Assembly: GCF_019236175.1 (NCBI RefSeq) | Contig: NZ_JAFAJM010000004.1 | Span: forward strand, 300,564 to 364,563 | Source of the DNA: Chryseobacterium sp. | Lineage (GTDB): Bacteria; Bacteroidota; Bacteroidia; Flavobacteriales; Weeksellaceae | DNA length: 64,000 nucleotides | Direction of reading: 5' to 3' | Shown here: positions 16,156-25,037 of the stretch, in pieces | Layout of the letters: each line of letters starts with the position of its first letter | Position numbering within the stretch: position 1 is the stretch's first letter | Notes under the pieces: generated by a model | What the model saw: only the letters and a program-made list of their open reading frames with translations | What the model was told of the DNA's origin: nothing | The model's database searches: none | Translations under genes and position numbers: made by a program

Positions 16156-18894
16156 TTACTGGATAATCAGCTTTAAAGTAAATAGCTTTCTTCCGTGTAC
16201 TTTTACAAAGTACACCCCTTTTGGCAGGTTTTCATTGACTAAAGAAAAACGCTGGTTATTGATATTTTTAGAGACATAAAGCAGTTCTCCTGATGCTGAA
16301 ACCAATTCGATTTTTTCAATCGGATAATCACTTTTAATGAAAGTAGGCTCTCCCGGTTTCGTAGGGTTCGGATACAGAACAACATTTTTCTCTGTGCTTT
16401 TTGTTTCTGAAGTTCCCAGACTTGAAGAGGTTACCTGAAACTGTACTCTGTTTGAAACCTCCGTATAAGAATCATTAGTAAACATAACCATATAGTAATT
16501 TCCGGGAGTTGTAGGTATTGCTGTTCCCTGAATGGTTTTGGTACCCTGTGTTACTCCGTCAAAATAAGTGTAAGAAACAAAGTTATCATCCGGAGTCTGA
16601 ATATTTTGCGGATAAATTCCCAGCCAGTCTTTAATAATCCCCGGAGAATCTGTCCATGAAGCGGTTATATTTTCTCCCAGTGTATATACCGGCTTATTGG
16701 TCCATAATTCTGTAACGATATCTCCTACTTTAAAAAACACTTTCTCTCCTATCCCGTTGTATCCATCTTCAAGTAAATACTGTGCATAGTAATACCCTTT
16801 TGGTAGTCCTGTAAAATTAAGGGTTCCGGATGCTGTGGTCACATAACTCCATTTTATGGAATTGGTGGTTCCCGGACTTTGCCCCATTTTATAAATTCCG
16901 ATCCAGTCTTTCTGCAGATTAGGTCCATTGGCAAAGTTGATGACCACCGTACCTCCTACCGGATAAGTATCTGCAGTAGCCTGTAACTGAACTTTTGGAC
17001 CTACATAAAAATTCTTTCTCGGGGTGATTTCCGTATATCCGTTATTGGCAAAAAATCCGGCAAAATACTGTCCTTTATTTGGCAGTCCATTGGTAAAAGT
17101 TGCCGTCCCTGCGGTCTGTCCGTTGGTATACATATAGCTTTGGGAAGTTGTTGTGGCGGGAGTCTGTCCTTTTTTATAGATTCCGACCCAATCCTGCTGA
17201 TTTCCGGGTCCTCCTGTAAAAGTGGCAACAACAGGTTCATTTTGTGTATATTCTGTTTTATCTAAAGTAAAAGTGGGATTTGAGACTACACTTCCGATAA
17301 TTTCAAACTGCTTTACATCACTCCAGTCACTCCATTCCAGATTTCTGTCTCTGTAGCGGGTTTTCACATAATAGATTCCGTTAGGAATAGAGTTAGTTGT
17401 TAATGTTACTTTGGTGATATCTACTCCTGCGTTTAGATTTTTAGTTTTGTCCGGGGTTCCGTTTCCGTCTTTTCCGAACCAGTTTTCAAAATCTCTGTAA
17501 ATTTCTTTTTCAATCACGGAAAAGTCGGACGCTTTACTGATCAGGAATTGCGTGGTATTCAAAAGTTCTCCGTTAGAAGATGAAAAGGCACTTCCATCCA
17601 GTGTCAAAGGTAATGTAACAGGTCCTGAAAAAGTATTGGTAACGGAAGGTTTAGCGGGTTTTGGCTGATTCTTATATCGATGAAAAGAGTCTACCAGTTC
17701 ATTATTCTTTTTATTGTATATTCCACCGATAGAATAGCATTCAATATCTACTTTACCTGTTGGTACATCTACTTCTACGATCTGATATGTCCAGTCTGTC
17801 AATGTTTTCTGAACATCATCAAAATCCTGTTCATTAGACATTCCCCAATACTGGTCCCACGCTGTTCCTCCGGAAATAATCTGATAATTCGGTGTATTTT
17901 TCAACTGCCCTCTGTGGTACAGATGATGATGCGCTCCAACATGCATCAAATATTTATCTGACGTTACCAAAAGCGGTACGGCATTGTTTCTTACCCAGGT
18001 AGAAATATCTCCTACATACTGCTCTGCCTGATAAGGTCTGTGGCTTAAGGAAATAATCCAGTCTACTGTAGGATCATTATTGGCTTCATTTAGTATCTGT
18101 TGCAGCCATGTTTGTTGTGCAGCACCGGTATGTTCGGAGCTCAGACTTATAAATAATACATTTCCTGCCTGCTGGGCATAATAATTTTCATTTCCTGAGC
18201 TGATATTTTTGTATCTGATTTCATCGATATAAAAATGAGCATAATAGGAATTCATTCCTAAGGTACCATAGGTCTCGTGGTTACCTACTGTCGTCTGAAT
18301 CGGCAGATAAGGTGATAATTTGATATTTTTTTTAAAGTGAACATTTTCATAATGATCCAGAGTTCCTACATCCACCTGATCTCCCACCATAAATGTAAGT
18401 GCAATATTATCCGACGGATCTGTACCTGCTCCAAACTTTTCCTTTAATTTTTTATAAGCATTCAGGGTAAGGCTGTCGTATCTTGGCTCTGCTTTAATCT
18501 GATTATCTCCCATAATCAGAAAACGGATTTTCCCGTTTGTCGTTGCTGCTTGTCCCGGTAAAGGAAGTGTTCTGAAATTGTAGACAGCGGATACGCTTGT
18601 TCCTGTTTTGATCTTATAATAATACTTTGTATTCGGTTGCAGGTTGGTAATTTTTGCGGTATGGTAATAGTAATTATTATTATATCCTGTATCTGAAAAG
18701 ATATTGGTAGTACCTGTCACAGTGACATTCAGATTGGTTGGAGAGTCTCCGTAAATTACTGTTGTTTCGTTATCGGAAGACGTTTTCCAGTTGACGATCA
18801 TAGAATTCGGTGCCGGGTTTTGTAAATAAGGATACAAAACCTGTCCGAACGCCATCTGGACCGCGAAACAAAAAAAGAAGAAATAATGTTTCAT
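16156..18894 (-). CDS. Secreted purple-acid-phosphatase-like metallophosphoesterase with T9SS sorting domain
   Basis: A 912-residue secreted protein counted from the ATG at 18894, which begins the signal peptide MKHYFFFFCFAVQMAFGQ; a longer frame to 18981 has no signal and is unlikely. An N-terminal fibronectin-III-like purple acid phosphatase domain precedes a calcineurin-like domain with metal motifs GDNQ, GDQVD, GNHET, SHRPY and GAHHHLYHRG. Three tandem immunoglobulin-like modules follow, each with a DW(L/V)GIY motif (WVGIYKKGQTP, WIGIYKMGQSP, WLGIYPQN). The last ~80 residues (VLYPNPTKPGEP..., FTLKLIIQ) form a type A sorting domain for T9SS export. Probable role: extracellular phosphate release from organic phosphates. 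Confidence 0.9.
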   Translation of the reverse strand: MKHYFFFFCFAVQMAFGQVLYPYLQNPAPNSMIVNWKTSSDNETTVIYGDSPTNLNVTVTGTTNIFSDTGYNNNYYYHTAKITNLQPNTKYYYKIKTGTSVSAVYNFRTLPLPGQAATTNGKIRFLIMGDNQIKAEPRYDSLTLNAYKKLKEKFGAGTDPSDNIALTFMVGDQVDVGTLDHYENVHFKKNIKLSPYLPIQTTVGNHETYGTLGMNSYYAHFYIDEIRYKNISSGNENYYAQQAGNVLFISLSSEHTGAAQQTWLQQILNEANNDPTVDWIISLSHRPYQAEQYVGDISTWVRNNAVPLLVTSDKYLMHVGAHHHLYHRGQLKNTPNYQIISGGTAWDQYWGMSNEQDFDDVQKTLTDWTYQIVEVDVPTGKVDIECYSIGGIYNKKNNELVDSFHRYKNQPKPAKPSVTNTFSGPVTLPLTLDGSAFSSSNGELLNTTQFLISKASDFSVIEKEIYRDFENWFGKDGNGTPDKTKNLNAGVDITKVTLTTNSIPNGIYYVKTRYRDRNLEWSDWSDVKQFEIIGSVVSNPTFTLDKTEYTQNEPVVATFTGGPGNQQDWVGIYKKGQTPATTTSQSYMYTNGQTAGTATFTNGLPNKGQYFAGFFANNGYTEITPRKNFYVGPKVQLQATADTYPVGGTVVINFANGPNLQKDWIGIYKMGQSPGTTNSIKWSYVTTASGTLNFTGLPKGYYYAQYLLEDGYNGIGEKVFFKVGDIVTELWTNKPVYTLGENITASWTDSPGIIKDWLGIYPQNIQTPDDNFVSYTYFDGVTQGTKTIQGTAIPTTPGNYYMVMFTNDSYTEVSNRVQFQVTSSSLGTSETKSTEKNVVLYPNPTKPGEPTFIKSDYPIEKIELVSASGELLYVSKNINNQRFSLVNENLPKGVYFVKVHGRKLFTLKLIIQ

Positions 18895-19085
18895 AATGAT
18901 ATTATATTTAAATAGTGTATAGCATTTTAATTTGTAAATCAATACATTAAAAACCAGTATCCTGATTTTTATTTCGGGCAAAAGTAGACTTCCCGTATAA
19001 ACTCTGGCTGATGGAAGTTTAAAGAAAACATTAATTTTTTACTGAAACTGAGAGGAAAAATTTATAGTTTTTAATACATTAATTA

Positions 19086-19118
19086 TTTGGTGTATTCAAA
19101 AACTATTTTGTACATTTG
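19086..19118 (+). promoter_or_regulatory. Promoter of rplS
   Basis: A canonical Bacteroidota promoter: TTTG at 19086-19089, a 21-bp spacer, and TACATTTG at 19111-19118. It leaves a leader of roughly 60 nt before the rplS ATG. Confidence 0.75.
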
Positions 19119-19186
19119 CAACCTGTTATTCAACCTCTGACGAAAAACGTGTAAGTTGCTTAGCTTTAACATTTTATTTATTAATA

Positions 19187-19543
19187 ATGGATTTATTAAA
19201 GTACGTACAAGATAAGTACATTGCGAAAAAAGAATTCCCTGAATTCAAAGCAGGTGATACAATTACTGTGTATTACGAAATTAAAGAAGGACAAAAAACA
19301 AGAACTCAGTTCTTCAAAGGAACAGTTATCCAATTAAGAGGTACTGGATCTACAAAAACTTTCACAATCAGAAAAATGAGTGGTGATGTAGGTGTAGAAA
19401 GAGTATTCCCTATTAACTTACCAGCGCTTCAAAAAATTGAAGTTGACAGAAGAGGTAGAGTTAGAAGAGCTAGAATTTACTACTTCAGAGACCTTAGAGG
19501 TAAAAAAGCGAGAATTAAAGACGCTGCTTACAAGAAGAAATAA
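19187..19543 (+). CDS. rplS: 50S ribosomal protein L19
   Basis: A 118-residue ribosomal protein at the 30S-50S interface. Recognised from FKAGDTITVYYEIKEGQKTR, FFKGTVIQLRG, FTIRKMSGDVGVERVFP and RRGRVRRARIYYFRDLRGKK. Length and sequence are typical. In many bacteria rplS follows rpsP-rimM-trmD; here it is monocistronic with its own promoter and terminator. No Shine-Dalgarno sequence is evident, as usual in this phylum. Confidence 0.98.
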   Translation: MDLLKYVQDKYIAKKEFPEFKAGDTITVYYEIKEGQKTRTQFFKGTVIQLRGTGSTKTFTIRKMSGDVGVERVFPINLPALQKIEVDRRGRVRRARIYYFRDLRGKKARIKDAAYKKK

Positions 19544-19562
19544 TTCAGACAACAATAAATAC

Positions 19563-19598
19563 AAAAAGAAGCTGTTTACATGTAAACAGCTTCTTTTT
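19563..19598. terminator. Terminator of rplS
   Basis: A perfect 36-bp palindrome (arms of 18 bp centred on TTTACATGTAAA) flanked by A and T runs. It also lies just beyond the end of the convergent SRPBCC gene, so it is probably bidirectional. Confidence 0.88.
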
Positions 19599-19632
19599 TT
19601 TGTAATCAATCATAAGTGTCTTTATATACCAC

Positions 19633-20103
19633 TTACGATCGGGCAGGGCTTTCTTCTGCATATTCTCTGTAGGGATTTCCCTTTCCCGTTTCCAGAAACA
19701 GCTTCAGACTGTTGATAAACTGTATCCAGCCATTAGCACAGATCTCATAACATTCTATATCCGGATTCAATCCTATATGTGTAATCTTTATCTGTGTATT
19801 ACTTTCCTTATGTTCAATATCCCAGATTATAGTTGTCCCTATCCATTCTGTCTGATTTTTTAATTCCGGAATGGCAATCAGCGAGTCTTCCACATACCAG
19901 ATTACCTTAGAACTGACTTTCAGTTCTTTCACTCTCATCGTCTTATGAATATGCTCACCAAATCTTATTGTGAATACCTCTCCGGTTTGCGATGAAGATC
20001 CTTTAAACAACTCAGACCACCAGAGAGGAATTTTATGTATAAGAGCATCATAAGCCTTCTCAGGTGTAGTTGTTACTGTAATTGTATGACTGTAGTTTTC
20101 CAT
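19633..20103 (-). CDS. SRPBCC (START/AHSA1-like) domain protein
   Basis: A 156-residue cytosolic protein. The opening HTITVTTTPEKAYDALIHKI, followed by LWWSELFKG and the closing HIGLNPDIECYEICANGWIQ with FINSLKLFLETGKG, is the typical AHSA1-like/SRPBCC helix-grip fold. These proteins bind hydrophobic ligands or act as small co-chaperones; the ligand is unknown. It lies alone between rplS and an AraC regulator, with a 158-bp gap to the latter. No signal peptide. Confidence 0.85.
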   Translation of the reverse strand: MENYSHTITVTTTPEKAYDALIHKIPLWWSELFKGSSSQTGEVFTIRFGEHIHKTMRVKELKVSSKVIWYVEDSLIAIPELKNQTEWIGTTIIWDIEHKESNTQIKITHIGLNPDIECYEICANGWIQFINSLKLFLETGKGNPYREYAEESPARS

Positions 20104-20261
20104 AGTGTAATTTTGTTAGGTCCTACAATGTTATGTAAATTATTTTTCAAACGTCTTTGCATAAGACAAGAAACAGAAGTTTAATACTGGTACACCCCCG
20201 TTAAACCTTTGGCAAGCTGCCTGCCGAAATGATTATCAATGATACAAAATTCCTATATCCC

Positions 20262-21044
20262 CTATACATTTTTCATCAGATATTGCAATGGAGTAGATCC
20301 CGTATGTTTTTTAAAAAACTCAATAAAAGCACTATCTGAGGAGAAGTCTAAAATATGGGATACCTCACCTATTGAGTTTCCTTCTACCAATAACTCAATT
20401 GACCTTTGAAGGCGCCATTGCTGTCTCCACTCCTGATAAGACAGACCGGTTTCTTTTTTAAAAATTCTGCTGATTGTTTTTTCAACAATTCCGTGTTGAT
20501 CTGCAAGATTTTTCAGCATTGGCGGCATAGAAGAACGCAGGGTCCACTTTTCTGTCAGTTTCTTAAAACGTCTGTCTTCAGGCATTTTCAATGTTAGTTT
20601 CTCTTCCGGAGCTATTTTTACTTCATTCCAGAATACATTTAGAATAGCTTCCTGGCTTTCGTCGGGAGTCGTCCATTCCCAAAAACAAATTCTTTCTATA
20701 AGCTCTTTTAATAAAGAATTCACATGTAAAATTTTCAAACCGGAAGCCATATACTTTCCGGCATAATTTTCATCGAAATAAACAGATCTGTAAGCGACAA
20801 CATTCCGAAAATTAACTCTGTGAGGTTCATTGGAAGGAATCCAGAGCATTCTGAAGGGTGGCAATACCAATTGTCTGTCGGAAGTCGTTACCGTCATACA
20901 ACCCGATGGAGCATATAGCAATTGTGCCTTGGTTTTATGAGAGTGAAATCCGGAATCATGCATTACCATATCCGAAGCAATTCCGATGACTTTTTCCTTA
21001 AGGATATCCGCATTAAATTCTTCATTCTGAGTCAAAACAGCCAT
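20262..21044 (-). CDS. AraC family transcriptional regulator (cupin sensor domain)
   Basis: A 260-residue regulator. Residues ~30-110 are a cupin-like sensing domain (HDSGFHSHKTKAQLLYAPSG, PFRMLWIPSNEPHRVNF) and residues ~155-260 a double helix-turn-helix DNA-binding domain (WTLRSSMPPMLKNLADQHGI, FSSDSAFIEFFKKHTGSTPL). It is divergent from the adjacent MFS efflux gene with 74 bp between the start codons, the usual layout for a regulator controlling its neighbouring pump. The inducer is unknown. Confidence 0.92.
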   Translation of the reverse strand: MAVLTQNEEFNADILKEKVIGIASDMVMHDSGFHSHKTKAQLLYAPSGCMTVTTSDRQLVLPPFRMLWIPSNEPHRVNFRNVVAYRSVYFDENYAGKYMASGLKILHVNSLLKELIERICFWEWTTPDESQEAILNVFWNEVKIAPEEKLTLKMPEDRRFKKLTEKWTLRSSMPPMLKNLADQHGIVEKTISRIFKKETGLSYQEWRQQWRLQRSIELLVEGNSIGEVSHILDFSSDSAFIEFFKKHTGSTPLQYLMKNV

Positions 21045-21118
21045 GTCTTATTTTTGATATTTTTTGTTTTTATATCATTATAAATATACGTTAGTTTTTT
21101 CGAAACTTTGCAGAAAAA

Positions 21119-22267
21119 ATGAAAAAGACAAATCCGCTCTGGCTGCTAACCCTGCTGGTAATGCTCCCTCAATTCGTAGAAACCATCTATAGCCCGGTTT
21201 TACCCGGTGTACAGGAGCGGTTTAATATAAAAGAAGAATCTGCGACCTTTACCATAAGTTTATATTTTATAGCCTTCGCCATCGGAGTCGCTTTCTGGGG
21301 AGTTCAATGTGACAGAATAGGAAGAAAAAAATCATTGGAATACGGGCTCATTACCTATGGAATCGGCACGCTGGCTGCTGTATTCGCTTCTGATTTCATA
21401 TTCCTTCTTGCTGCCAGAATTATTTCTGCGTTTGGAATCGCTGTAGGATCCATTGTCACCCAAACCATTCTACGGGATACTTATGACAAAGAACATATCA
21501 GCAAAGTATTTTCCTGGATCGGAATTGGCCTCTCTATTAGCCCAGTTATCGGTATGATTACGGGATCTCTACTCGCTTCTTCTACCGGATATCAGGGGGT
21601 TTTTGTTACTTTACATCTTTTAGCTATTCTATTTTTCATACTCTCTTTAAAAAGGATTTCTGAAACACATTATTCCGGAAAAGAAGCAGGCTTCGCTACG
21701 TTATTCAATCTCTTAAAACAAATGGTTAAAGACCGTGATATTATCAGATCATGTATACTGATTATGAGTTTTAATGTTCTTTTATTTTCATACTATTCAC
21801 TGGCTCCTTTTATATTTAAAGAACAGCATTACTCACCACGTGCTTTTGGGTACAGCAGTATCATCCTGGCGTTGGGAACATTTGCAGGGGCTCAGCTGAA
21901 CCGTTTTTTATTGTCTAAAAACCTACTGCCCCATACTTTGGTTAAAACAGGCACACTGGGATCATTTATCGCTTCCTTATTTGTCTGGTTACTCACGGGC
22001 TACGGAATCTATTTTTTAATTCCTTATTTCTTTATTGTAATGGCCTTCAGTATAGTAATTCCTAATATTCTAAGCACCGCTTTAATCCGTTATAAAAACA
22101 AAACAGGAAGTGCAGGAGCTTTGTTAGGCCTTATGTACTATTTATTGATAGGTGCTGGACTGGTCATTACAGGTTGTATTCAAAATTTAGGATTCTCATG
22201 CATTCTTTTTTCAGGAGCCGGAATATCAGCTCTATTACTATGTAAGCAAAAAGAGAAAACCGTTTAA
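21119..22267 (+). CDS. MFS multidrug efflux transporter (Bcr/CflA type)
   Basis: A 382-residue, 12-helix major facilitator. The start LVMLPQFVETIYSPVLPGVQ, the loop 2-3 motif GVQCDRIGRKKSLEYG, and the helix-4/5 antiporter motif AFGIAVGSIVTQTILRDTYD are those of Bcr/CflA drug exporters. The divergent AraC gene probably regulates it. AAACTTTG at 21103-21110, close to a -7 element, lies 8 bp from the ATG. The 3' end overlaps the convergent DUF3592 gene: both stop codons share TTAA inside the loop of a hairpin. Confidence 0.92.
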   Translation: MKKTNPLWLLTLLVMLPQFVETIYSPVLPGVQERFNIKEESATFTISLYFIAFAIGVAFWGVQCDRIGRKKSLEYGLITYGIGTLAAVFASDFIFLLAARIISAFGIAVGSIVTQTILRDTYDKEHISKVFSWIGIGLSISPVIGMITGSLLASSTGYQGVFVTLHLLAILFFILSLKRISETHYSGKEAGFATLFNLLKQMVKDRDIIRSCILIMSFNVLLFSYYSLAPFIFKEQHYSPRAFGYSSIILALGTFAGAQLNRFLLSKNLLPHTLVKTGTLGSFIASLFVWLLTGYGIYFLIPYFFIVMAFSIVIPNILSTALIRYKNKTGSAGALLGLMYYLLIGAGLVITGCIQNLGFSCILFSGAGISALLLCKQKEKTV

Positions 22268-22280
22268 TACAGACGGTTTT
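22256..22280. terminator. Bidirectional terminator overlapping the stops of MFS and DUF3592 genes
   Basis: An 8-bp stem AAAACCGT / ACGGTTTT with a 9-nt loop, TTAATACAG. The loop begins with TTAA, which contains the stop codons of both convergent genes. T-rich flanks occur on each strand. Confidence 0.7.
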
Positions 22281-22779
22281 CTGTTTTCAATAATGATCTG
22301 ATATAGTAATTAAGAATAAACAATCCAATTCCTAATGGGATCATGGAAAGGCAAAGGATGATAAAAGGCCAGAACCATAAATGCCAGAAGCCACCACGAA
22401 TGGCTCTTGACGGATCTTTTTTATCAAAATATACGGTTACATCATTGGACCACTCCCTGCTGCTACTGCTATAATCAGCGTGGAGGGTATAAGAATGATT
22501 GGAAGAATCATAATAAGTGATAACCGGAGAATACATCCTGGTACTTCCATTCCCATCACTATCCTTCGACCAGCTTTCTTCATATCCTGTAATTCTTGCT
22601 TCCGTTTTGACCCCATCAGATACCAAATTGATATTTCTGCTGAATTTACTATAACTATAATAAACACCTCCAACACCCATTCCCAGGAACAAAAGCAGAA
22701 ACATAAGGAAGAAAGAAACTATCCAGAAATTATCGCTTTTTACCTGCTTGTTTTTGAGTTTAATACTCTTTTTATTCAT
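22264..22779 (-). CDS. DUF3592 domain-containing membrane protein
   Basis: A 171-residue protein with an N-terminal transmembrane helix (~residues 20-42), a soluble beta-rich region with the DUF3592 pattern (VKTEARITGYEES, YSPVITYYDSSNHSYTLHAD, VTVYFDKKDPSRAIRGGF), and a C-terminal hydrophobic pair (FWPFIILCLSMIPLGIGLFI). The family is of unknown function. It converges on the MFS gene with overlapping stops. The serine-rich YSSSSREWSND segment is normal variation for the family. Confidence 0.85.
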   Translation of the reverse strand: MNKKSIKLKNKQVKSDNFWIVSFFLMFLLLFLGMGVGGVYYSYSKFSRNINLVSDGVKTEARITGYEESWSKDSDGNGSTRMYSPVITYYDSSNHSYTLHADYSSSSREWSNDVTVYFDKKDPSRAIRGGFWHLWFWPFIILCLSMIPLGIGLFILNYYIRSLLKTENRLY

Positions 22780-22847
22780 TGTTTTTAAATGTAAAAATCA
22801 TTACCTCCGAAACTATCTTTCGCTTCGGAATTGCCTGAGCCGGTTCT

Positions 22848-23843
22848 TTATTTAATAAAATTATACAGAGCATCAAAGAATTTCGGATAGACCTCAATAT
22901 GGGGCAGGTGTCCTACATTTTCAAGTTCCACCAGTTTTGATCCGGCAATTTCATGTTGGGTTTTCTTACCAAGTTCCTGATACTGGCCCATTTTCGGTTG
23001 AAGATCTTTAGGCGCTCTGTCTTTTCCTATTGCGGTTCTGTCTCTTGTTCCTATGATCAGTAAAGTAGGCGTTTTAATATTTTTAAATTCATAACAAACC
23101 GGCTGATTATAGATCATATCTGTAGTTAAAGCCGCATCCCATGCTACCTTTGGATAATCTTTATGTAAGGTCCAGCCGGCAATCAAATCCAGCCAGGGCT
23201 GATATTCTTCTTTCCATTGATTATCGTAATAAAATTTGAGCTGATAATTTTTATAGGTTTCGGCAGTATTTTTAAGTTCCGACTGATAGGCCTGATCAAT
23301 ATTCTGATAAGAAGCAAAAGTTTTATAGTCTTCAAGTCCGATGGGATTTTCAAGAATCAGCTGCTGAACTTTTTCCGGGTAAAGTAAGGCAAATCTTGTT
23401 GCAACCATTCCGCCCATCGAATGTCCCAGAACTATGGTTTTATCAATTTTAAGTTCATCCAGAATTGCCTTTGTATTTTCAGCCAATTGTGAAAAAGAAA
23501 ACTGGTAATGTTCCGGTTTGGATGATTTTCCAAATCCGATCTGATCAGGAATAATCACTCTGAAACCTTTAGCGGATAAATCTTTGGCCGTTCTTTCCCA
23601 ATAGGCTACATTGAAATTTTTTCCGTGAAGTAACATAATGGTTTTTCCATTCGCCTTCTGAGGCTTTACATCCATATAAGCCATTTTCAGATCATTATTC
23701 TGAGATTTCAGATTGATAAAATGAACGTCATAAGGATATTGATATTCCGAAAGCACAGCGTCTAAAGGTTTTACCTGCGAAGACATCCCATTGGGTACTG
23801 ACATTAATACTACAGCCAATAGTATATTTCTAAAGTACTTCAT
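22848..23843 (-). CDS. Exported alpha/beta hydrolase
   Basis: A 331-residue alpha/beta hydrolase from the ATG at 23843, which begins the signal peptide MKYFRNILLAVVLMSVPNGM; the longer frame to 23882 hides this signal. Oxyanion and nucleophile elements are LLHGKNF and GHSMGGM (Ser nucleophile); the acid is the Asp in GTRDRT and the histidine is in NVGHLPHIE. The 70-residue cap between strands 6 and 7 is typical of epoxide hydrolase or haloperoxidase-like enzymes. Periplasmic; substrate unknown. The upstream EamA gene is separated by a terminator, so it is probably transcribed separately. Confidence 0.9.
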   Translation of the reverse strand: MKYFRNILLAVVLMSVPNGMSSQVKPLDAVLSEYQYPYDVHFINLKSQNNDLKMAYMDVKPQKANGKTIMLLHGKNFNVAYWERTAKDLSAKGFRVIIPDQIGFGKSSKPEHYQFSFSQLAENTKAILDELKIDKTIVLGHSMGGMVATRFALLYPEKVQQLILENPIGLEDYKTFASYQNIDQAYQSELKNTAETYKNYQLKFYYDNQWKEEYQPWLDLIAGWTLHKDYPKVAWDAALTTDMIYNQPVCYEFKNIKTPTLLIIGTRDRTAIGKDRAPKDLQPKMGQYQELGKKTQHEIAGSKLVELENVGHLPHIEVYPKFFDALYNFIK

Positions 23844-23873
23844 AACACTAATTTTTAAATCATTAAAATTAAA

Positions 23874-23901
23874 AAAAACCACTCCAAAAGAAGTGGTTTT
23901 T
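23874..23901 (-). terminator. Terminator of the EamA gene
   Basis: Stem AAAAACCACT / AGTGGTTTTT with an 8-nt loop, 24 bp downstream of the EamA stop on the minus strand. Confidence 0.8.
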
Positions 23902-23924
23902 ATTTTTATTTTATAACCTTATTT

Positions 23925-24911
23925 TTAAGATAATTCTGCTACTGAAATCTCTTTTTCTTTTTTAGAAGGCAGATTCATCAAAACAATCGCAAACAGAATC
24001 AGTGCAATTCCAGCCCATTGTATCAAAAATACTTTTTCACCTAATAAGACGAAAGCCATTGTCACGGATACCGGAAGTTCCAGAGACGAAACAATACTGC
24101 CCAGTCCTAACCCGGCATTCGGAAATCCTACATTGAATAATACAGGCGGAATAATAGTACCGAACAAAGCCAGCACAAAACCGTATGTTAAAAATATTGA
24201 ATAATTGAACGGATGGATATGTTCCGTATTATCTGTAAAGTTTAAATACAGGGATTTCAAACCTTCAGAATACATTGGCCCTATCTGAGCAAAAAACAAG
24301 AATGCAAAAACAATAACAGAACCTCCCGCCAGCATGATTATACTTTTTCTGAATACAGGAAGATGGGTTGCCAGTGTATTAGATGTAAACATAGTCAATG
24401 TATAAGAAGCAGCTGCCATCAGCCCCCAGAAAACTCCATGCCAGTCAAGTTCAATTTCCATATTGATAAGATTAGTTGCCAGAATCGTTCCCAGCAATAC
24501 AATCACTACGGCCACTACTTTTCTTGCATTAGGCAGTTTTTTTGTCAGGATACTTTCCACCACCACACTGAACCACACCGATTGCATCAATAATACAATC
24601 GCGATGGAAACGTTGATATACTGAACCGCAATATAATAGAATAGACTTGTTCCGCCCAATGAAGTTCCGGCAAGCATCAACATTCTGACCTCTTTGGAAC
24701 TCGGAACAGACAGTTTCTGCTTTGAGGTTAAGGTTTGGATGAAATTCAGGATCAAAAGCCCGGTCAAACCTAATACGAATTGAGAGGTAGTCACTTCAGA
24801 AGTTGTAAACCCATCATGATAGGCCATTTTCACAAAAGTGGCCAACATACCGTATATACTAGCTCCAATTCCGACAAATAAAACACCTTTTAGTATATTT
24901 TTCTTCTTCAT
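23925..24911 (-). CDS. EamA family (DMT superfamily) transporter
   Basis: A 328-residue membrane protein from the ATG at 24911 (MKKKNILKG); an in-frame longer start at 24995 adds an unlikely tail. It has ten predicted helices in two EamA repeats: helix 1 is GVLFVGIGASIYGMLATFVKM, and the end of the second repeat is SLELPVSVTMAFVLLGEKV. The family exports metabolites or amino acids. A TAACTTTG -7 element lies at 24930-24937. The C-terminal PSKKEKEIS tail is cytosolic. Confidence 0.9.
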   Translation of the reverse strand: MKKKNILKGVLFVGIGASIYGMLATFVKMAYHDGFTTSEVTTSQFVLGLTGLLILNFIQTLTSKQKLSVPSSKEVRMLMLAGTSLGGTSLFYYIAVQYINVSIAIVLLMQSVWFSVVVESILTKKLPNARKVVAVVIVLLGTILATNLINMEIELDWHGVFWGLMAAASYTLTMFTSNTLATHLPVFRKSIIMLAGGSVIVFAFLFFAQIGPMYSEGLKSLYLNFTDNTEHIHPFNYSIFLTYGFVLALFGTIIPPVLFNVGFPNAGLGLGSIVSSLELPVSVTMAFVLLGEKVFLIQWAGIALILFAIVLMNLPSKKEKEISVAELS

Positions 24912-24929
24912 AATTTTTTTAACAGCCTG

Positions 24930-24937
24930 CAAAGTTA
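24930..24937 (-). promoter_or_regulatory. TAACTTTG -7 element of the EamA gene
   Basis: A TAnnTTTG match 19 bp upstream of the ATG at 24911; it supports the shorter start. No clear -33. Confidence 0.45.
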
Positions 24938-24982
24938 CGACATATAAATTAAAGTACCTTAGCATTGCTTTAATAGATAAAT

Positions 24983-25014
24983 AAAATCGCCACAAGCAAG
25001 CTTGTAGCGATTTT
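24983..25014 (-). terminator. Terminator of the M36 protease gene
   Basis: Stem AAAATCGC-ACAAG / CTTGT-GCGATTTT with one mismatch, 24 bp downstream of the protease stop codon. Confidence 0.75.
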
Positions 25015-25037
25015 TGAAATCAGTCTTTATAATCTGA

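Noticed and set aside
18895..18981. 29-residue N-terminal extension of the metallophosphoesterase
   Set aside because: It would bury the signal peptide; the ATG at 18894 begins a textbook signal sequence.
22806..22829. TCCGAA/TTCGGA hairpin downstream of the alpha/beta hydrolase
   Set aside because: A 6-bp stem with a 12-nt loop and a modest T tract; possible terminator but below the threshold for a feature.
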